Of a stretch of 64,000 nucleotides of DNA, positions 1-11,405 are shown in pieces. Positions within the stretch are counted from its first letter, which is position 1. Each line of letters starts with the position of its first letter. The DNA lies in NCBI GenBank assembly GCA_023078685.1, contig JALGAS010000007.1, positions 1,860,001-1,924,000 on the forward strand, given 5' to 3'. The stretch is from Neopestalotiopsis rosae (taxonomy: Eukaryota; Ascomycota; Sordariomycetes; Amphisphaeriales; Sporocadaceae). The notes below the pieces were generated by a model. It worked only from the letters and a program-made list of their open reading frames with translations, was not told where the DNA came from and did not search any database. The translations under genes were made by a program, and so were the position numbers.

Positions 1-1911
1 CATATTCCTCGCTCTGCTGAGCAATCTTCGGTTGTCGCTAGCACAAGCACTCGTTCAGGTCCAGGGAAATGGCGTGGAGTATCTGGGAACTCAGAATCTC
101 ACATCTGGGTAACGGTCGATCAAGTCTTATCTTCATGAGCATCAACTAATTTTGTCCCAAGCATCAATACATTTCGAGGCATCAAGTATGCTCAAGCACC
201 TACGGGTGATCTGCGCTGGAGGGCTCCGGTACCCATCGTTTACGACTCACAGTCGAGCCTCGTGATTAATGCTACCACGCCCGGATATGCTTGCATTCAA
301 AACAGTCCTGCATGGGAGCCTCCTTTGAATTCCACGACTCCACAAGACGAAGATTGTTTGCTCTTGAACATTCAGACACCCATGAATCCTACTTCGGATA
401 GCTTGCCAGTCTTTTTCTATATCCACGGTGGAGGTAAGAGCAATCGATTCCATACTACATCACCGAGTGGAGGATAACAGACTAACATCACCCACTATGT
501 AGGCTATGTGTCGGGTGCCGCAACATCTACGATTGGCGACAGTCTGGTCCACCAGGCTAATGGGTCCATGATTTTTGTTCAAGTCCAGTACCGCTTGGGT
601 CCCTTGGGATTCCTCGGAGGCGAGGACGTCAAGGCAAACGGTACCGCCAATGCTGGTCTTCTGGACCAACGTGTCGGGCTCGAGTGGGTTCGCGATAACA
701 TTCATTATTTCGGCGGCGATCCGTCCCGCGTCACCATCAATGGAGGGAGTGCTGGCGGCGGATCCGTCACAATGCAATTGATACTGGGCGGAGGTGAAGA
801 TAGCTCTCCATTCCACGCAGCTATCCCAGGTAAGGAATTTGTCTAGTGGCTCCTGTCAAGATTGTGCAACAATGGCTGATTGAGAGCAGAATACCCCTGG
901 CTCACTCCGATTTATGACGAGACGTGGACGAACCAACAATACACCGGCTTTCTCCAGGCCGCGAATTGCACTACACTCGCTTGCCTTCGCAGCCTTTCCT
1001 TGAGCGAGGTGGAGCAGGCAACGCGAGCTGCTGATGAGAGTGCATATGCTGCCAATGAGTATGCATATGGCACTTTTTACTGGGGCCCCACGATTGATGG
1101 GCAAGTCATTCGCGACCATCCATATAACGAATTCCGCAGCGGTCATTTCACCAAAGTACCGCTGATGGTTGACCGCGATGGAGATGAAGGTCTTTCGTTT
1201 ACAAACACTTCGATTGCCACTGACCAAGATGCTCTGCAAGACTTTGCCAAATTGTGGCACGATAGTACCGGCTTCTATGCAAAGATTGTCATGGATCTCT
1301 ACCCGGAATCGATATACAACGCCAGCCACATTGACGACTTGACATATTTCAACATTTTGAAGCAGGAAGGGATGTCTGCAAACTTTAGCGACGCTTTTGT
1401 GCGACGGTCTTCAGCGTTTGGTGACGCCATTGTGAATTGTCCATCCAGCTATATTGCCAGCCATTTTGCCGATGCTGGCCTTCCAGTGTACAAGTTGATC
1501 TTCAATGCCGGGTCCCAATTGCATGCCGCGACAGGAGCTTACCTCTTCAGTAGCTCCATTAACAGTAAGTTCAACCCCCTCTTGCAGAGATATTGCTCTT
1601 TTGGCTAACACGGGAATCCTCCAGCCGATGGCTCCCAAGTGGTCGCGGGGACAGAAATCCCAGGCAATGCAACGATTGCGACATTGATGCGCGACTACTT
1701 CATCTCATTCACCTTGAATCAGACGACAGATAGTTACGGAACGTCGCAAGCGGCATTTCCTTCTTGGCCATTATACAAATCCAATGAGCCTCAAGTCCTA
1801 CTCATCAACCCCACAGACGTTTCGGCTGTGCCTGACCCAGAGGACTCGGAGAGGTGTCAGTTCCTGCAGATGGGACGTGGGAATAACAAGGGTATTTGGC
1901 CCCAATGGTGA
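1..1911 (+). CDS. secreted type B carboxylesterase/lipase (5' partial)
   Basis: Alpha/beta-hydrolase of the carboxylesterase type B family, expected to hydrolyse ester bonds outside the cell. The reading frame enters from the left edge with a hydrophobic signal-peptide-like stretch, so the start codon lies just upstream. Four introns (109-161, 434-502, 830-889, 1565-1624) join five exons in phase to at least 555 residues, normal for the family. Visible motifs: FRGIKYAQAP near the N terminus, EDCLLLN, the oxyanion-hole HGGG split by intron 2, the nucleophile elbow GGSAGG (families usually have GESAGG), the acid-region DGDEG, and a C-terminal LHAATGAYLF segment that supplies the catalytic His. 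It ends at TGA 1909-1911. Family assignment is strong; substrate cannot be told. Confidence 0.9.
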
Positions 1912-2574
1912 GCTGATGACGAAATGGGCTATCTTGCAAGATGAACGGGCCAGCACTTTCGTGTGCAGTCGTGAGCGGTCACATCACTATGTAGGTAGAG
2001 TTCGCGGCGAATGTCACATAGATGCTTGCCGTTGATCTTGGGGCAATCTCTCCCAAAACTTCTTGCAATTTTGAAATGAATAGCTTTCAAAGACTCACAA
2101 GACTCCTTTCTGGTGACCAAAATATGTGACTGGAACAGAAATCAGTGGCTATCAATTTTGTTTGTGTTAGTTAGAATGCTCAAAAACAATGGCCCAGTCT
2201 GAGTCACATAGGAGATGGAAAGTCTATATATGGTGGCTTCTCCCCAGTAGTTGTCCTACTTCTCTCCACTTCTTGGTCACTAGTACAACCACTCGCAGAC
2301 CACTAATTGACAAGAATGTATGGACTCATACATCAGCACACCAGTCATCTCTAACAAAATTCAGTCTTTCTAACAGATCCATGAGGAGCTCATTACTCTC
2401 CACCAGGAAAGCTACGAGCAAATCAATCCCATCTTCGCAGATCACATCGACCGCCCTGAACGGTGAAGGCTTTCCCATGATACTTTCGATGGCGAGTAGA
2501 TACACCGATCAGATGACGTCCTGAATGTGTGGTCTACTTCTCCTATTGATTGATGCTGTTTTGAAAACGGGCTA
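1912..2574. other. intergenic, no gene seen
   Basis: Between the carboxylesterase stop and the first recognisable Helitron-like residues. A 111-codon open stretch at 2189-2524 has a low-complexity Ser/Thr-rich translation without any family signature. This may be more decayed transposon sequence. Confidence 0.4.
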
Positions 2575-3480
2575 CTAGTTCCCGCGGTAGATGGGACACT
2601 TTCAACCCCCAGCAACGTCAACGGCCGATATCATTGCTCGTTTACTCGACACGCCCTCCGCCAGGCTGGCGGCCAATTTGCCAGCCATCCGCGGTTCACC
2701 TTCTACATGTTCAATCGGATCAACCGACAGAGAGTTCATGCAATAAGCGACATTTATGTCGCTAATGCCTCAGATGCCCCGACGACTGTGGAGGACATCA
2801 AAACGGCCATTGAAGGCATGACCATTGAAGGGCGTGCGCTTCTTGGTCAATTGTGCCGTGGTGCGTATGAACTAACTGGCACACCTCCATACTGGTTGTC
2901 GACGGCAAACCAGCTGGAGACATTTGTCGATTTCCTGGGATGCCCAGATCTCTTTCTAACGTTCGGTCCGGCCCAAGAGTACTGGGCCGATCTTCAAAAG
3001 CACTTTGGCACCTATGACCAGTGGTGCCAAGCTACCCCATCTCCTCACCACACTTTGCTACGTTGCCCATCACCAGAAGACTGTTTTGATCCCCATCACA
3101 GAGACCATCATCTTCTCGTGGGTCAGTTAGCTTAGTCATTGATTTCATTCCCGTTATTTCGTTCTCTTTGCCTTCTTGTGATCCGTGACCGATACGCGCG
3201 CCTAGTACACGGGCCTTACACGACTGGCCATTGCCAGGGCTAACGTCGAGGCTCGTCCTAATATTGCGGCCACGTATTTTCAGAGACGATTTGCCATATT
3301 TGAAACAGCCGTGCTTGCACCGAAGCTGTATCGCGCTTTCATCGAGGCTGGTGCGACTTCGAAGGTTGCTTACGGCAACCAATAGAACGCGAACCCGGCT
3401 CCGAGTAGTGTCATTGTCGCGCCTACACCCGCTTGAATGCGATGGGTACATCCTTCCTGCAGATTTCGGCGGCTTATATT
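2575..3480 (+). pseudogene. Helitron helicase-like (Rep/Hel N-terminal) remnant
   Basis: Degenerate piece of a fungal Helitron replicase. The frame open at 2610-3135 reads RHALRQAGGQFASHPRF, then SDIYVANASDAPTTVEDIK, and FLGCPDLFLTFGPAQEYW, matching the Helitron helicase-like domain in order (family normally has PxLFxTxSxADxxW). The expected continuation, NIAATYFQRRFAIFETAVL, appears about 100 bases later in another frame (around 3239-3380), followed by a TAG and a TGA. The frame change, in-frame stops and missing Rep HUH and helicase motifs show it is dead. Recognition rests on remembered family sequence, not a search. Confidence 0.62.
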
Positions 3481-3782
3481 GAGAGATTCACTTCTGCTTA
3501 CCTATCTCATTGACTGATTAGCTATACTACGTCCCCTTCCATCTTCTCGTTCTTTGCTTCGTTCTCTGTGACTGTTGCCTCGCCTAGTACGCGGTTCACG
3601 GAAAATCAGGAAGTCGTACTCATAACTATGATCCCAGCATATGATGCTGCTCACCTTTGTAGTAGATAACTACAAATTGTTCACGGAAGCAATGGTAAGC
3701 TCGGATGCTTAATTCTCGGCTTCTTGAAGGTTACTTTAAGGTGAAGAACACCTAATGTGATCCAAGTCTCTCGCCGTTATCA

Positions 3783-4772
3783 ATGGACCACATTGATTTC
3801 GTGAAGCATGTCGCGAATTTCCCAGAAGACATGCCACTTCCCCCAGTCATTGCTGAAGTACTACAATGGTAAGTGACGCCCCGCCCCCGGCCCGCTGTCG
3901 ACCCCCTGTCGGCTCTGTACTGACTCTGCCTAGACCACATCAACTCTGTGGACCACAAAGAGCGCGAAGTCACTTGTCGCAAATGTCTCACAGCCTTGAT
4001 CGGCAATCCCTTTGCCTGCTATGCTTAGAATCTTAAGAAGAATACTCCATGCTGTGACGCCTGCTATGAGAAGAAGCGCGCCGGTAAAGCTAAGTGCCGC
4101 GAGGTAAGTCTCAACGCCCCGAGCCCAGGCCGATCGCGACAAGATGGCGACCCGTGACTGACCCGTATTTGTGTATAGGTCGATAAGGCCTACCTGCCTC
4201 AGGTCAAAGCCTTGTTCGAGGCTTGCAAGGCCCTGCGCAAGAACGAGCAGGACCTGGCTTTGTACCGCAAGTGGTTCGAGGCCGGCACCACTTTGAAGAA
4301 GGCCTACACGGATCGCGAGGCGAAGAAGCCGTCCACCCCGGGCCAAACCGGTGCCGAGGTCGACCCGACGCCGGTCCCTGAGACACCCACGCCCGCGGCA
4401 GCTTCATCTTCGGCAGTCATGTCGGCCACTCCTCTTGCGCGCCCCGCCAGCGACCCGATCGCGGCTCTGGCACAAGACCACGCCGCCTTGCAGACGCAGT
4501 TCTCGCTCATGTATTAGATGAACCTCAACATATCTAATTCCATCAAGCCGATCAATGATGCCATGAGTGCCATGCAGAGCGACATCGCCACCATCTCGTC
4601 CCGTGTCGGGACCGACAACTAGCAGCCGTCGGATGCAGACATGGACGACGATTCTGATTCTCCGGACGACGAAGGACCCGAGGACAACCCGTCCTCGCCC
4701 AAATACCGACTCGACTTCGACCCGGACGCTAAAAATTACGATATTGAGATTGCCGATGCCGGTAACGAGTAA
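3783..4772 (+). pseudogene. degenerate Cys-rich ORF, probably transposon-associated
   Basis: Coherent coding sequence that begins at ATG 3783 and carries two likely introns (GTAAGT about 3870 to TAG about 3934; GTAAGT about 4104 to TAG about 4179). The middle encodes a Cys-rich, possibly zinc-binding stretch (TCRKCLTALIG, then CCDACYEKK), a Lys-rich helix, a Pro/Thr/Ala-rich linker and an acidic tail (DADMDDDSDSPDDEGPED). Three in-frame TAG codons interrupt it at about 4026, 4516 and 4619; each is one C-to-T change from CAG. The phase at the first intron also does not join cleanly. I do not recognise the family. The position between Helitron and Mutator pieces suggests a transposon accessory gene. 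Confidence 0.45.
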
Positions 4773-4819
4773 ATCTCGACCCGAACTCGTGCCACTAACT
4801 GGACTGATTCGGAATGCAT

Positions 4820-5141
4820 GAGGGGATGCCCAGAGACCACGTGCGCAGAGATTATAGTGAGGTAGGCCCCCAGAGGTTAGGGGCGATAGGCGCCTATGGT
4901 AAGGCACGGTATTAGACCGCGCGAGATTCAATCTACCCTTGAATCAGACTTCCCCGGCCACCCGTCCGTCACCAGGGACATCAAAAACTTCATTCAGACC
5001 CTACGTATTGAGAAGCTCAATGGATACACAGCCACCCAGGCCTTCGTCAACAAACTCACAGACAATGGCCTCCGCCACAAGGTCGTTTTTGCCGGTGAAG
5101 ACCCCAACCAGGTAGAGGCTGTTATCTGGACTTATCCATAA
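4820..5141 (+). mobile_element. Mutator-like (MULE) transposase N-terminal fragment
   Basis: Open stretch from about 4896 (82 codons) reading GIRPREIQSTLESDFPG, then SVTRDIKNFIQTLRIEKLNG and TATQAFVNKL. This is the pattern seen just before the MULE catalytic domain of fungal Mutator-like transposases (an R-x-I/M repeat, T-x-x-D-I-x-N, R-x-E-x-L-x-G, T-P/A-x-x-A-L/F). It ends at TAA/TGA after about 80 residues, before any DDE catalytic motif, so it is a fragment. Terminal inverted repeats were not found by eye. Assignment is from memory of family patterns. Confidence 0.48.
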
Positions 5142-5402
5142 TGAGAAGAGGGCAACTGAGAAGAAATACACGACCACTTAAAGGGTCCCCAGCAATAGTC
5201 CCACTGTAATTGGGCAGTACATCCACAAACTCAATCATGACTAAAATTTTGTAGCTGGTAAATGTCTTACAACGGTATCGAATCCGGAATGTTCCTTTTG
5301 ACCAAGAAATTTATTGTTTAGTGTAAACCTCTGCCTTGATGCCAGAAATTGTAGTTTTTCTTTTCCTTTTTTCTCCCTTCCTTTGAACTATATATCGCAA
5401 CA

Positions 5403-7299
5403 TCAATGTTTCTCCGAACGAGATACGGCATTATCAATTTCATCCTCGACCTCAACAGCAACCATTGCATCCTCCCCATCAAATAAGTATGCAATTTGCT
5501 CCAGCGTTGGTCCTTTTGTCTCGACAAACAGGAACCAAATACAAAATACCTCTATCACCAAAATTATGATGTATACAAAGTAAAAGCGCCACGCCAATTG
5601 TGCCAGGCCAATGGGATTGATATACTGGTTGAGAACCCCGGATAATGCCGTCACAGCAAGACACAGTGCAAGTCCCTTGGCTCGGAGGCCATAGGGAAGA
5701 ATCTCGGAACAGTACATGACTGTTAGACCGGGCCAGGCGAATCCAGCTACGCCATAGAACAGGAAAATCATGCCGAGGACCGCACTACCAGCTCTCGTAT
5801 TGCCTGTTTGAGCGTATACGGCTGAACAACTATTATCAAGTGATATTAGTAGGCTGAATCAAGCAGAGCTCACGGCAAGTTGTACTTACGCGGTCCAAAT
5901 GCTAAACACAATGAGCATGCCTATAGCTGCAGTGAGGAATAACGCCTTGCGACCAAGCTTGTCCACCAGGAAGACGGAAAACCCAATGGCGACTATGAAG
6001 GACCAGATTTGCAGACCTCCGTTGAATAGCGACTGATCTGTCGGATCATCGATTCCGACCGAAGAAAGGATATCATGAAGATAATACGAAACGAGCCCGT
6101 TGCCAGAGCACTGGCTGAAGAAGGATGTCAGAATCACCAAAAGTAGGCGCTTCCTGTTTCCGCGTGTCTTCAAAAATACCGACCATCCTTGCCCTGAAAC
6201 TCCTCGCTCTAATCGAATTGTGCTTTGGATTTCCGCGAATTCGGCATGAACAAAAGAGTTGGAGTGGTCGCCTTCTGCATGATACTGTAGTTCAGATCAA
6301 TATGTTGAACGGTGACTCACGCAATGGTGGCCCAACGTACCTCGACGAGTATCTCCATGGCCTCGGAAGTTCTGTCTTTCGAGCATAACCATCTCGGGCT
6401 CTCTGGAAGCATGAAAATACCAGCGAGTTGAAGTAATGGCATCAAAGCTTGCAGAGCGACAGGGATGCGCCATGCCTTTTGCCCTTCGTAGTCCACTGTT
6501 CCATAGACAGTCCACGCAGCTACGATACTTCCCAGATACCAGAGCGTGTTATAAAGCGTGGTGAGCTTGCCGCGGTGCTGTGGATAAGCCAGCTCCATGA
6601 TGAGCAGTGGGGCAGCGCCGATGGAGATATTCGAGCTACAGAGAAGTAACCTTAGGTCAGTTCAGACTCGGGCTTATAATCAAAGCCAACAAGTGGCGAT
6701 TAGACTTGCCCGAACCCGACGAGGAAGCGACCGCCGATGAACAGCCCATTGTTTACTTGCGTAATGGCTGAGTCTCGTCAGTTACTGCTTCGCTTTGCTG
6801 CCTATATGTCTCTCACATTGTAAAATCACCCCAACGATCAGAACAACGACACCGATAGCGGTAGCATTGCGTCGACCAAATATATCTGCAATGTATGGTG
6901 CTATGTAAAGATGGTCAGATTGACATAGTCGCGCTCCTCGAAAGACCGGAGGCACCTACAGATAAATAAAGCAGCGAAACCGCCAATATTCACGATTGCG
7001 GTAAAGAGACCAATAGTTGCGCCAGACGGGTTGCCAAAATCTACGGGCACAATTTAGCTAAAAAGTCATCGTCTGGGTGATGCACTCTACTTACAGGACT
7101 GCCATTGTACCATTGTTTGTAGACCGTTCAAAAGACTTCCATCATATCCATTGATAGTGGCACAAAGCATGAGGATCGGCATCCTGAGATACAGACTTCG
7201 GAGGTTAGCCGTCTTATACCAAGTCAGAATTGGTACTTCCAGGTATCCATTTATGGGATCCATCGCCTGTTTTTCGGTGTTGCGAATGACCGTAGCCAT
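5403..7299 (-). CDS. MFS sugar transporter, Lac12/lactose-permease-like
   Basis: Twelve-helix sugar-porter-family transporter, expected in the plasma membrane importing a sugar or oligosaccharide by proton symport. It starts at ATG 7297-7299 and is broken by about six short introns. Ordered motifs: NGYDGSLLNGLQ in helix 1, DIFGRRNA in loop 2-3, GRFLVGFGQ in helix 4, ELAYPQHRGKL after helix 5, PESPRWL in the central loop, FFSQCSGNGLVSYYL in helix 7, DKLGRK in loop 8-9 and VETKG at the C-terminal cytoplasmic end. The helix-7 signature and overall pattern resemble lactose permease (Lac12/LacP) rather than hexose HXT proteins. It is divergent from the Zn2Cys6 gene at 7932 across a 632-bp shared promoter region and sits beside a GH35-like enzyme, in keeping with galactoside uptake. 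The substrate is inferred. Confidence 0.92.
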
Positions 7300-7931
7300 G
7301 GTCGTTCCAGTGGAAGCAGCCTGTTGGTGGATGTGAAGGGGTCGAATACTAGAGACTCAATCGTTCGGAACAAGAAAGGGCATATATAATCAAGGGTTTA
7401 GTTCGTTCTTAGATATTTCGAAGATATTCCTCAAGATTGTATCGCATGGTGGTGTGAATCTCCCATAGACTCATGAATCGTAGACTTGGCCTACTTCTAT
7501 CAAGCCAATTCAAGTATGACCCTCAATCTAAACTAGTTCAATGGTTCTCGGTCAGGTCAACCTTTCTCCAGATACTCCTGAGCAAGTGGCTCGAATCTGG
7601 GGTTCTCTACTAGCGCCAAGCTCCCCACAATCCGACTATTCTAGTGCCCAACTACCCCAGAAAATGGCCTGTACAAGCGGCCCAATAGCACAATGAACGC
7701 CCCCGGAGCACCAAATTAGTGGGCGTTGCGGACTGGGAACCAGTTAAAAGACGCGATTCCCGCCAGCAACTGCCCCCGACCCTCCAACTCATGCCAATTG
7801 TTCGTGGTCAAATTTCACCTCACAACCAGCGACAGCTTTGACATGTCGATACATTGGAACAATAAGCTGATCATTCTGTTCGATAAGAGCTCCTGATTGG
7901 CGCGGACTAGATCTCCTCAAGGACAACTAGG
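7300..7931. promoter_or_regulatory. shared divergent promoter region, transporter/regulator
   Basis: 632 bp between the start codons of the minus-strand sugar transporter and the plus-strand Zn2Cys6 regulator. Divergent pairing of a transporter with a Zn2Cys6 gene is common in fungal utilisation clusters and suggests co-regulation. No single operator could be fixed by eye. Confidence 0.45.
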
Positions 7932-9750
7932 ATGAAGCGAGCTACATCATGCGAACGGTGCCGGCTAGCGAGACGTCGCTGCATTCGCCGCGGACCTGGA
8001 CAGGCTTGTTCGCTATGTCAATCCAGGAAACTCGAGTGTTCCTTTGCTAAGCTTGAGGTTCGGCGGGTACCAATGCCAATATTGGCGTGCTCTGCTTGTC
8101 AACGAGATCCGGTAGAGAAGTCCACAACAATTGGTACTCCTGCCGATACATCAGCCACAAGAGATATCACAGCTATCGAGCTTCTCCCTAGAAGTAAAGT
8201 GAGGGAGATGGTCGAGCACTACCTCGCCAAGATTCATGGTCGACCCCACAGCCTCTTTCACCCACAGTCCCTCATTTGTAGCGTTGATGACGGTACAATC
8301 AACAAAGCCCTGCTCCATTCGATTTGTAGCATGGGCTGCCGATTCATGGCCACAAGCCGTCTGCGAGATCTAGAAATGGTTTTCATGGCCGAGGCGAAGC
8401 GCCTGTTGCAAGCGGACTTTGAGCATGTTTCTGTCCAGAATATCCAAGCCTGCATCCTTGTTGCCAACTTGTGCGCCGCCAATCTGCAATCCCATGCCGA
8501 GGCACTCTACTTTCGTACGTTATTCTTCTTTGGCCACCATTCACCGGGATGGAGTCGTCGGACCACCCAAGACGTTCGCCAAGCGATGTGTTAACACTAC
8601 TTTAAAGGAATGGCAAATAGTATCGTGCAGATCTTAGATCTTGCAGAACCTATACAATCCTGTACTTCTATAGTACATAAAGAAACAAGACGGCGCATAT
8701 GGTGGACGCTCTACATGGCGGACTACTGGTGCTCGTCGGGACTGGGATTACCGAGGCAGCTGAATCACTCTAATAGGGTTGACTTGCCCATGTCGGAGGA
8801 CGTCTTCCAAGCAATGAGTGAAGGTGATAACGACTTTCCCGTCACCACAAGTTGGAAGCCTGGTCTGTGGGCGCATATGGTAACCCTTGTTCAACTTTTC
8901 GGGCCAGTGATGGACCTCAATCGGCGTTGCGCTTCACCAAGCTTTTCGGCCGAAGGGAGAGATCGTACCGTAGTCGTACTCGCTCTCCAGTTCCGTCAGT
9001 GGGAAGAGGTACTGCCAAGCGATGTACGGTATTCCGCCGAGAACCTTTTGGCGCACAAAACACGCGGCTTGGGAGGGCCATTCGTCGCCTTGCACCTCGG
9101 GTTCCATCATTACGCTACACTGCTGTACTTTCAGTTCCTCTCGTCTCCAAATGATCCCATATATGCACAACGCTGCAAACATCACGCCAGGGCCTATAGC
9201 ACCTTGCTTGAACTGGCGCGGGAGACGGGAAGTTGTGAGGCTGTTTATCCTACTGTGGGTCATATGGCAACGGTCTCATCAGCCACTCTGTTATACACAC
9301 TCCTTTTTGGTGACGAGTACGAGCTCGCGGATGCCAGAGCTGGCCTCAACGCCAACTTTGAAGCCTTGATAGAGCTCAAATCGTATTGGCCGCGCTTGAC
9401 GTCTTGGGTGAGTACAGGGCGAACTGTTTTTGTTCCATCATGTGGTTCTAGGCATGAAAGGCATTCTATTGAAGAAGCTGACTTTATACCGGCAGCAAAT
9501 TGAACGCCTAATTACCTTTCAAAAAATGTGTCTATTCGCCATCAGACATGACAACGCTCAAACTCATCAACTTGACAGTTGGATGTTGCGGTTTCTGGTT
9601 GAACATGCATTACCACTTGAAAATAAGGCGCCTGCATTCAGCAACTCTCCTTTAGATGACATGCAGAAGCAGGCTCGAGAGCTAAGCAAGCAGGGTCGCT
9701 TTACAGACTTCACTGATATGGTGTCATTACAATATACAGACGTCTCATAG
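7932..9750 (+). CDS. Zn2Cys6 fungal-specific transcription factor
   Basis: Nuclear DNA-binding regulator. Residues 7-34 form a zinc cluster with spacing C-x2-C-x6-C-x8-C-x2-C-x6-C (CERCRLARRRC, then ACSLCQSRKLEC). The middle homology region follows, with ETRRRIWWTLYMAD and SSGLGLPRQL, typical of Fungal_trans domains. Intron 1 is 8515-8607 (GTACGT to AAAG); splicing gives the family pattern EALYF-R-MANSIVQIL. Intron 2 starts at GTGAGT 9408; the obvious acceptor at 9451 breaks phase, and acceptors ending at 9474 or 9477 restore it, so that junction is uncertain. The C-terminal exon ends at TAG 9748-9750. Its divergent neighbour is a Lac12-like transporter, so it may control that gene and the downstream glycosidases. 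Confidence 0.88.
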
Positions 9751-10232
9751 CCGTGATTCAACAATTCAATCCACCGGACTTTCCCTGTATAGTCTCACCG
9801 TCTACATTACTGAATACGGCGGCCCATGATCAGCCAGAACAAGCCGGATTCGGGGAAAGCGGGGGACCCAAGTCTATTTTGTGAATCGCACCAATGGCAC
9901 TTTTTCATTCTCGGAATTCATACCCGCCCCCACAAAGTGTCGTTACATTGGATGGGGTCCTCGAGAGACTGGCAGTGAGTTCAGGAGTTGCTTCGATCAT
10001 GAAATCCCTCGCTGGTGGACAACCTCACTTGAGAGGTTGAAGCAACTGTGACTATGTGTTGATTGATGGAACATGAGCCAGGATCCGAGCACACTTTGGG
10101 TGGGTTACCAAAACTATTTAAGTCATTATCGCCCACCATGAACTCCCTTTATTCCAAACACATCTATTAAACACAAATCATAGTTCCTCCATTGCCCACA
10201 ACTAATCATTGTCATACGGGGCATCGCTTACG
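9751..10232. promoter_or_regulatory. intergenic/promoter of GH93 gene
   Basis: 482 bp holding the 3' end of the regulator and the promoter of the GH93 gene. A TATA-like ctatttaag lies near 10114-10122, about 110 bp before the start codon, followed by an A/C-rich leader. Confidence 0.4.
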
Positions 10233-11405
10233 ATGTTTTCTCTGAATTCTATGCTGCCCGCCGCGGTGCTCATATGGGCCTCGATTGCACCACTGGTGTC
10301 AGGAATGCCGCTCGAGAATCTCGCTCCAAGAAGCCCGGAGCCTTACAGTAATTTCAACAACAACGTGGTTTTCAAGCCCGCGGCGGATTACACAAGCTGG
10401 AAAATCATATACCCACGCTCTTTGCAGCTTGGCGACGGAACGCTACTACTATCTTGGGAGGACTACCCGCCTGAACCACCGCTGGCGCACTTTCCAATCT
10501 GGAAGTCCGTTGACGGGGGTGCTACTTGGTCTGATTTTGTCAATGTGACGGATCAGGCGAATGGATGGGGACTGCGGTACCAACCTCTACTATACCTTCT
10601 TCCGCAAGACTTTGGTGGATACAGCGCAGGCACCATACTTCTCGCCGGCATGTCACTCCCTGCAGACCTTAGCGAAGCATGGCTCGACCTTTACGCCAGC
10701 ACGGACAGCGGCAACAGCTGGGAGTTTGTGAGCCACATAGTCTACGCTCCAGGCCCGGAAACCGTCACCAATGGCAACAAGGCAGTCTGGGAGCCCTTCC
10801 TGCTCATGTACAACAACCAGCTCATCGTCTACTACTCGGACCAGCGTGATTCGGCACACGCGCAAAAGCTGTCGCACGTCGTGACGAGCGACTTGAAGAC
10901 TTGGAGCGACCCGGTTGACGATGTCACTGACGATACGTATGGCACACGTCCCGGAATGGCCACAGTAGCTCACATTAAGACTACTGATCGGTACATCATG
11001 ACTTACGAGTACTGTGTTAGCGGTAGTGGCTGTGGAGCTCATTACAAGGTAGCAGACTCGCCCCTTGAGTTTGGAAACGCCGAGAACACCATCATTCTGG
11101 CGGACAGCATTAGCCCGGGAGGATCTCCCTATGTGATTTGGACCGAAGACCCCTCAGGAAGTGGTGCTGGGATAATCATCATGAATGGAGCATCACGCGA
11201 AGAGATCTTTGTCAACAGCGATGCCGCAGATATTGATACCTGGGAGATGGTCAATGTCGGTCAATGGGCAGCCTACTCCAGATGCCTCGAGATCATCAAT
11301 GATAATGGTGCATCAAAGTTGATGATGTCTAATGCTGGGAACATGGTTGCCAATGCGGACAATTATGTCGTTGTTGGAGTCGTCGACGTTCCCAGTCTAG
11401 CATAG
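10233..11405 (+). CDS. secreted GH93 exo-alpha-1,5-L-arabinanase-like enzyme
   Basis: Intronless 390-residue protein with an N-terminal signal peptide (hydrophobic residues about 7-23, cleavage near VSG/MPLE). The fold is a six-bladed sialidase-type propeller: two Asp boxes, SVDGGATW (about 92-99) and STDSGNSW (about 156-163), are visible. Overall it matches GH93 exo-1,5-alpha-L-arabinofuranosidases that release arabinobiose from linear arabinan outside the cell. Candidate catalytic Glu187 (AVWEPFLLMY) and Glu259 (MTYEYC) are 72 residues apart, the spacing I recall for the characterised Fusarium enzyme. The ATG at 10233 is chosen because only a TTG precedes it in frame. Neighbours are sugar transport, regulator and GH35-like genes. 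Sialidase activity is unlikely because the Arg triad pattern is not evident. Confidence 0.88.
   Translation: MFSLNSMLPAAVLIWASIAPLVSGMPLENLAPRSPEPYSNFNNNVVFKPAADYTSWKIIYPRSLQLGDGTLLLSWEDYPPEPPLAHFPIWKSVDGGATWSDFVNVTDQANGWGLRYQPLLYLLPQDFGGYSAGTILLAGMSLPADLSEAWLDLYASTDSGNSWEFVSHIVYAPGPETVTNGNKAVWEPFLLMYNNQLIVYYSDQRDSAHAQKLSHVVTSDLKTWSDPVDDVTDDTYGTRPGMATVAHIKTTDRYIMTYEYCVSGSGCGAHYKVADSPLEFGNAENTIILADSISPGGSPYVIWTEDPSGSGAGIIIMNGASREEIFVNSDAADIDTWEMVNVGQWAAYSRCLEIINDNGASKLMMSNAGNMVANADNYVVVGVVDVPSLA

Noticed and set aside
10233..11405. Sialidase rather than arabinanase
   Set aside because: Asp boxes are shared, but the catalytic Glu pair and overall sequence fit GH93, and the sialidase Arg triad is not evident.
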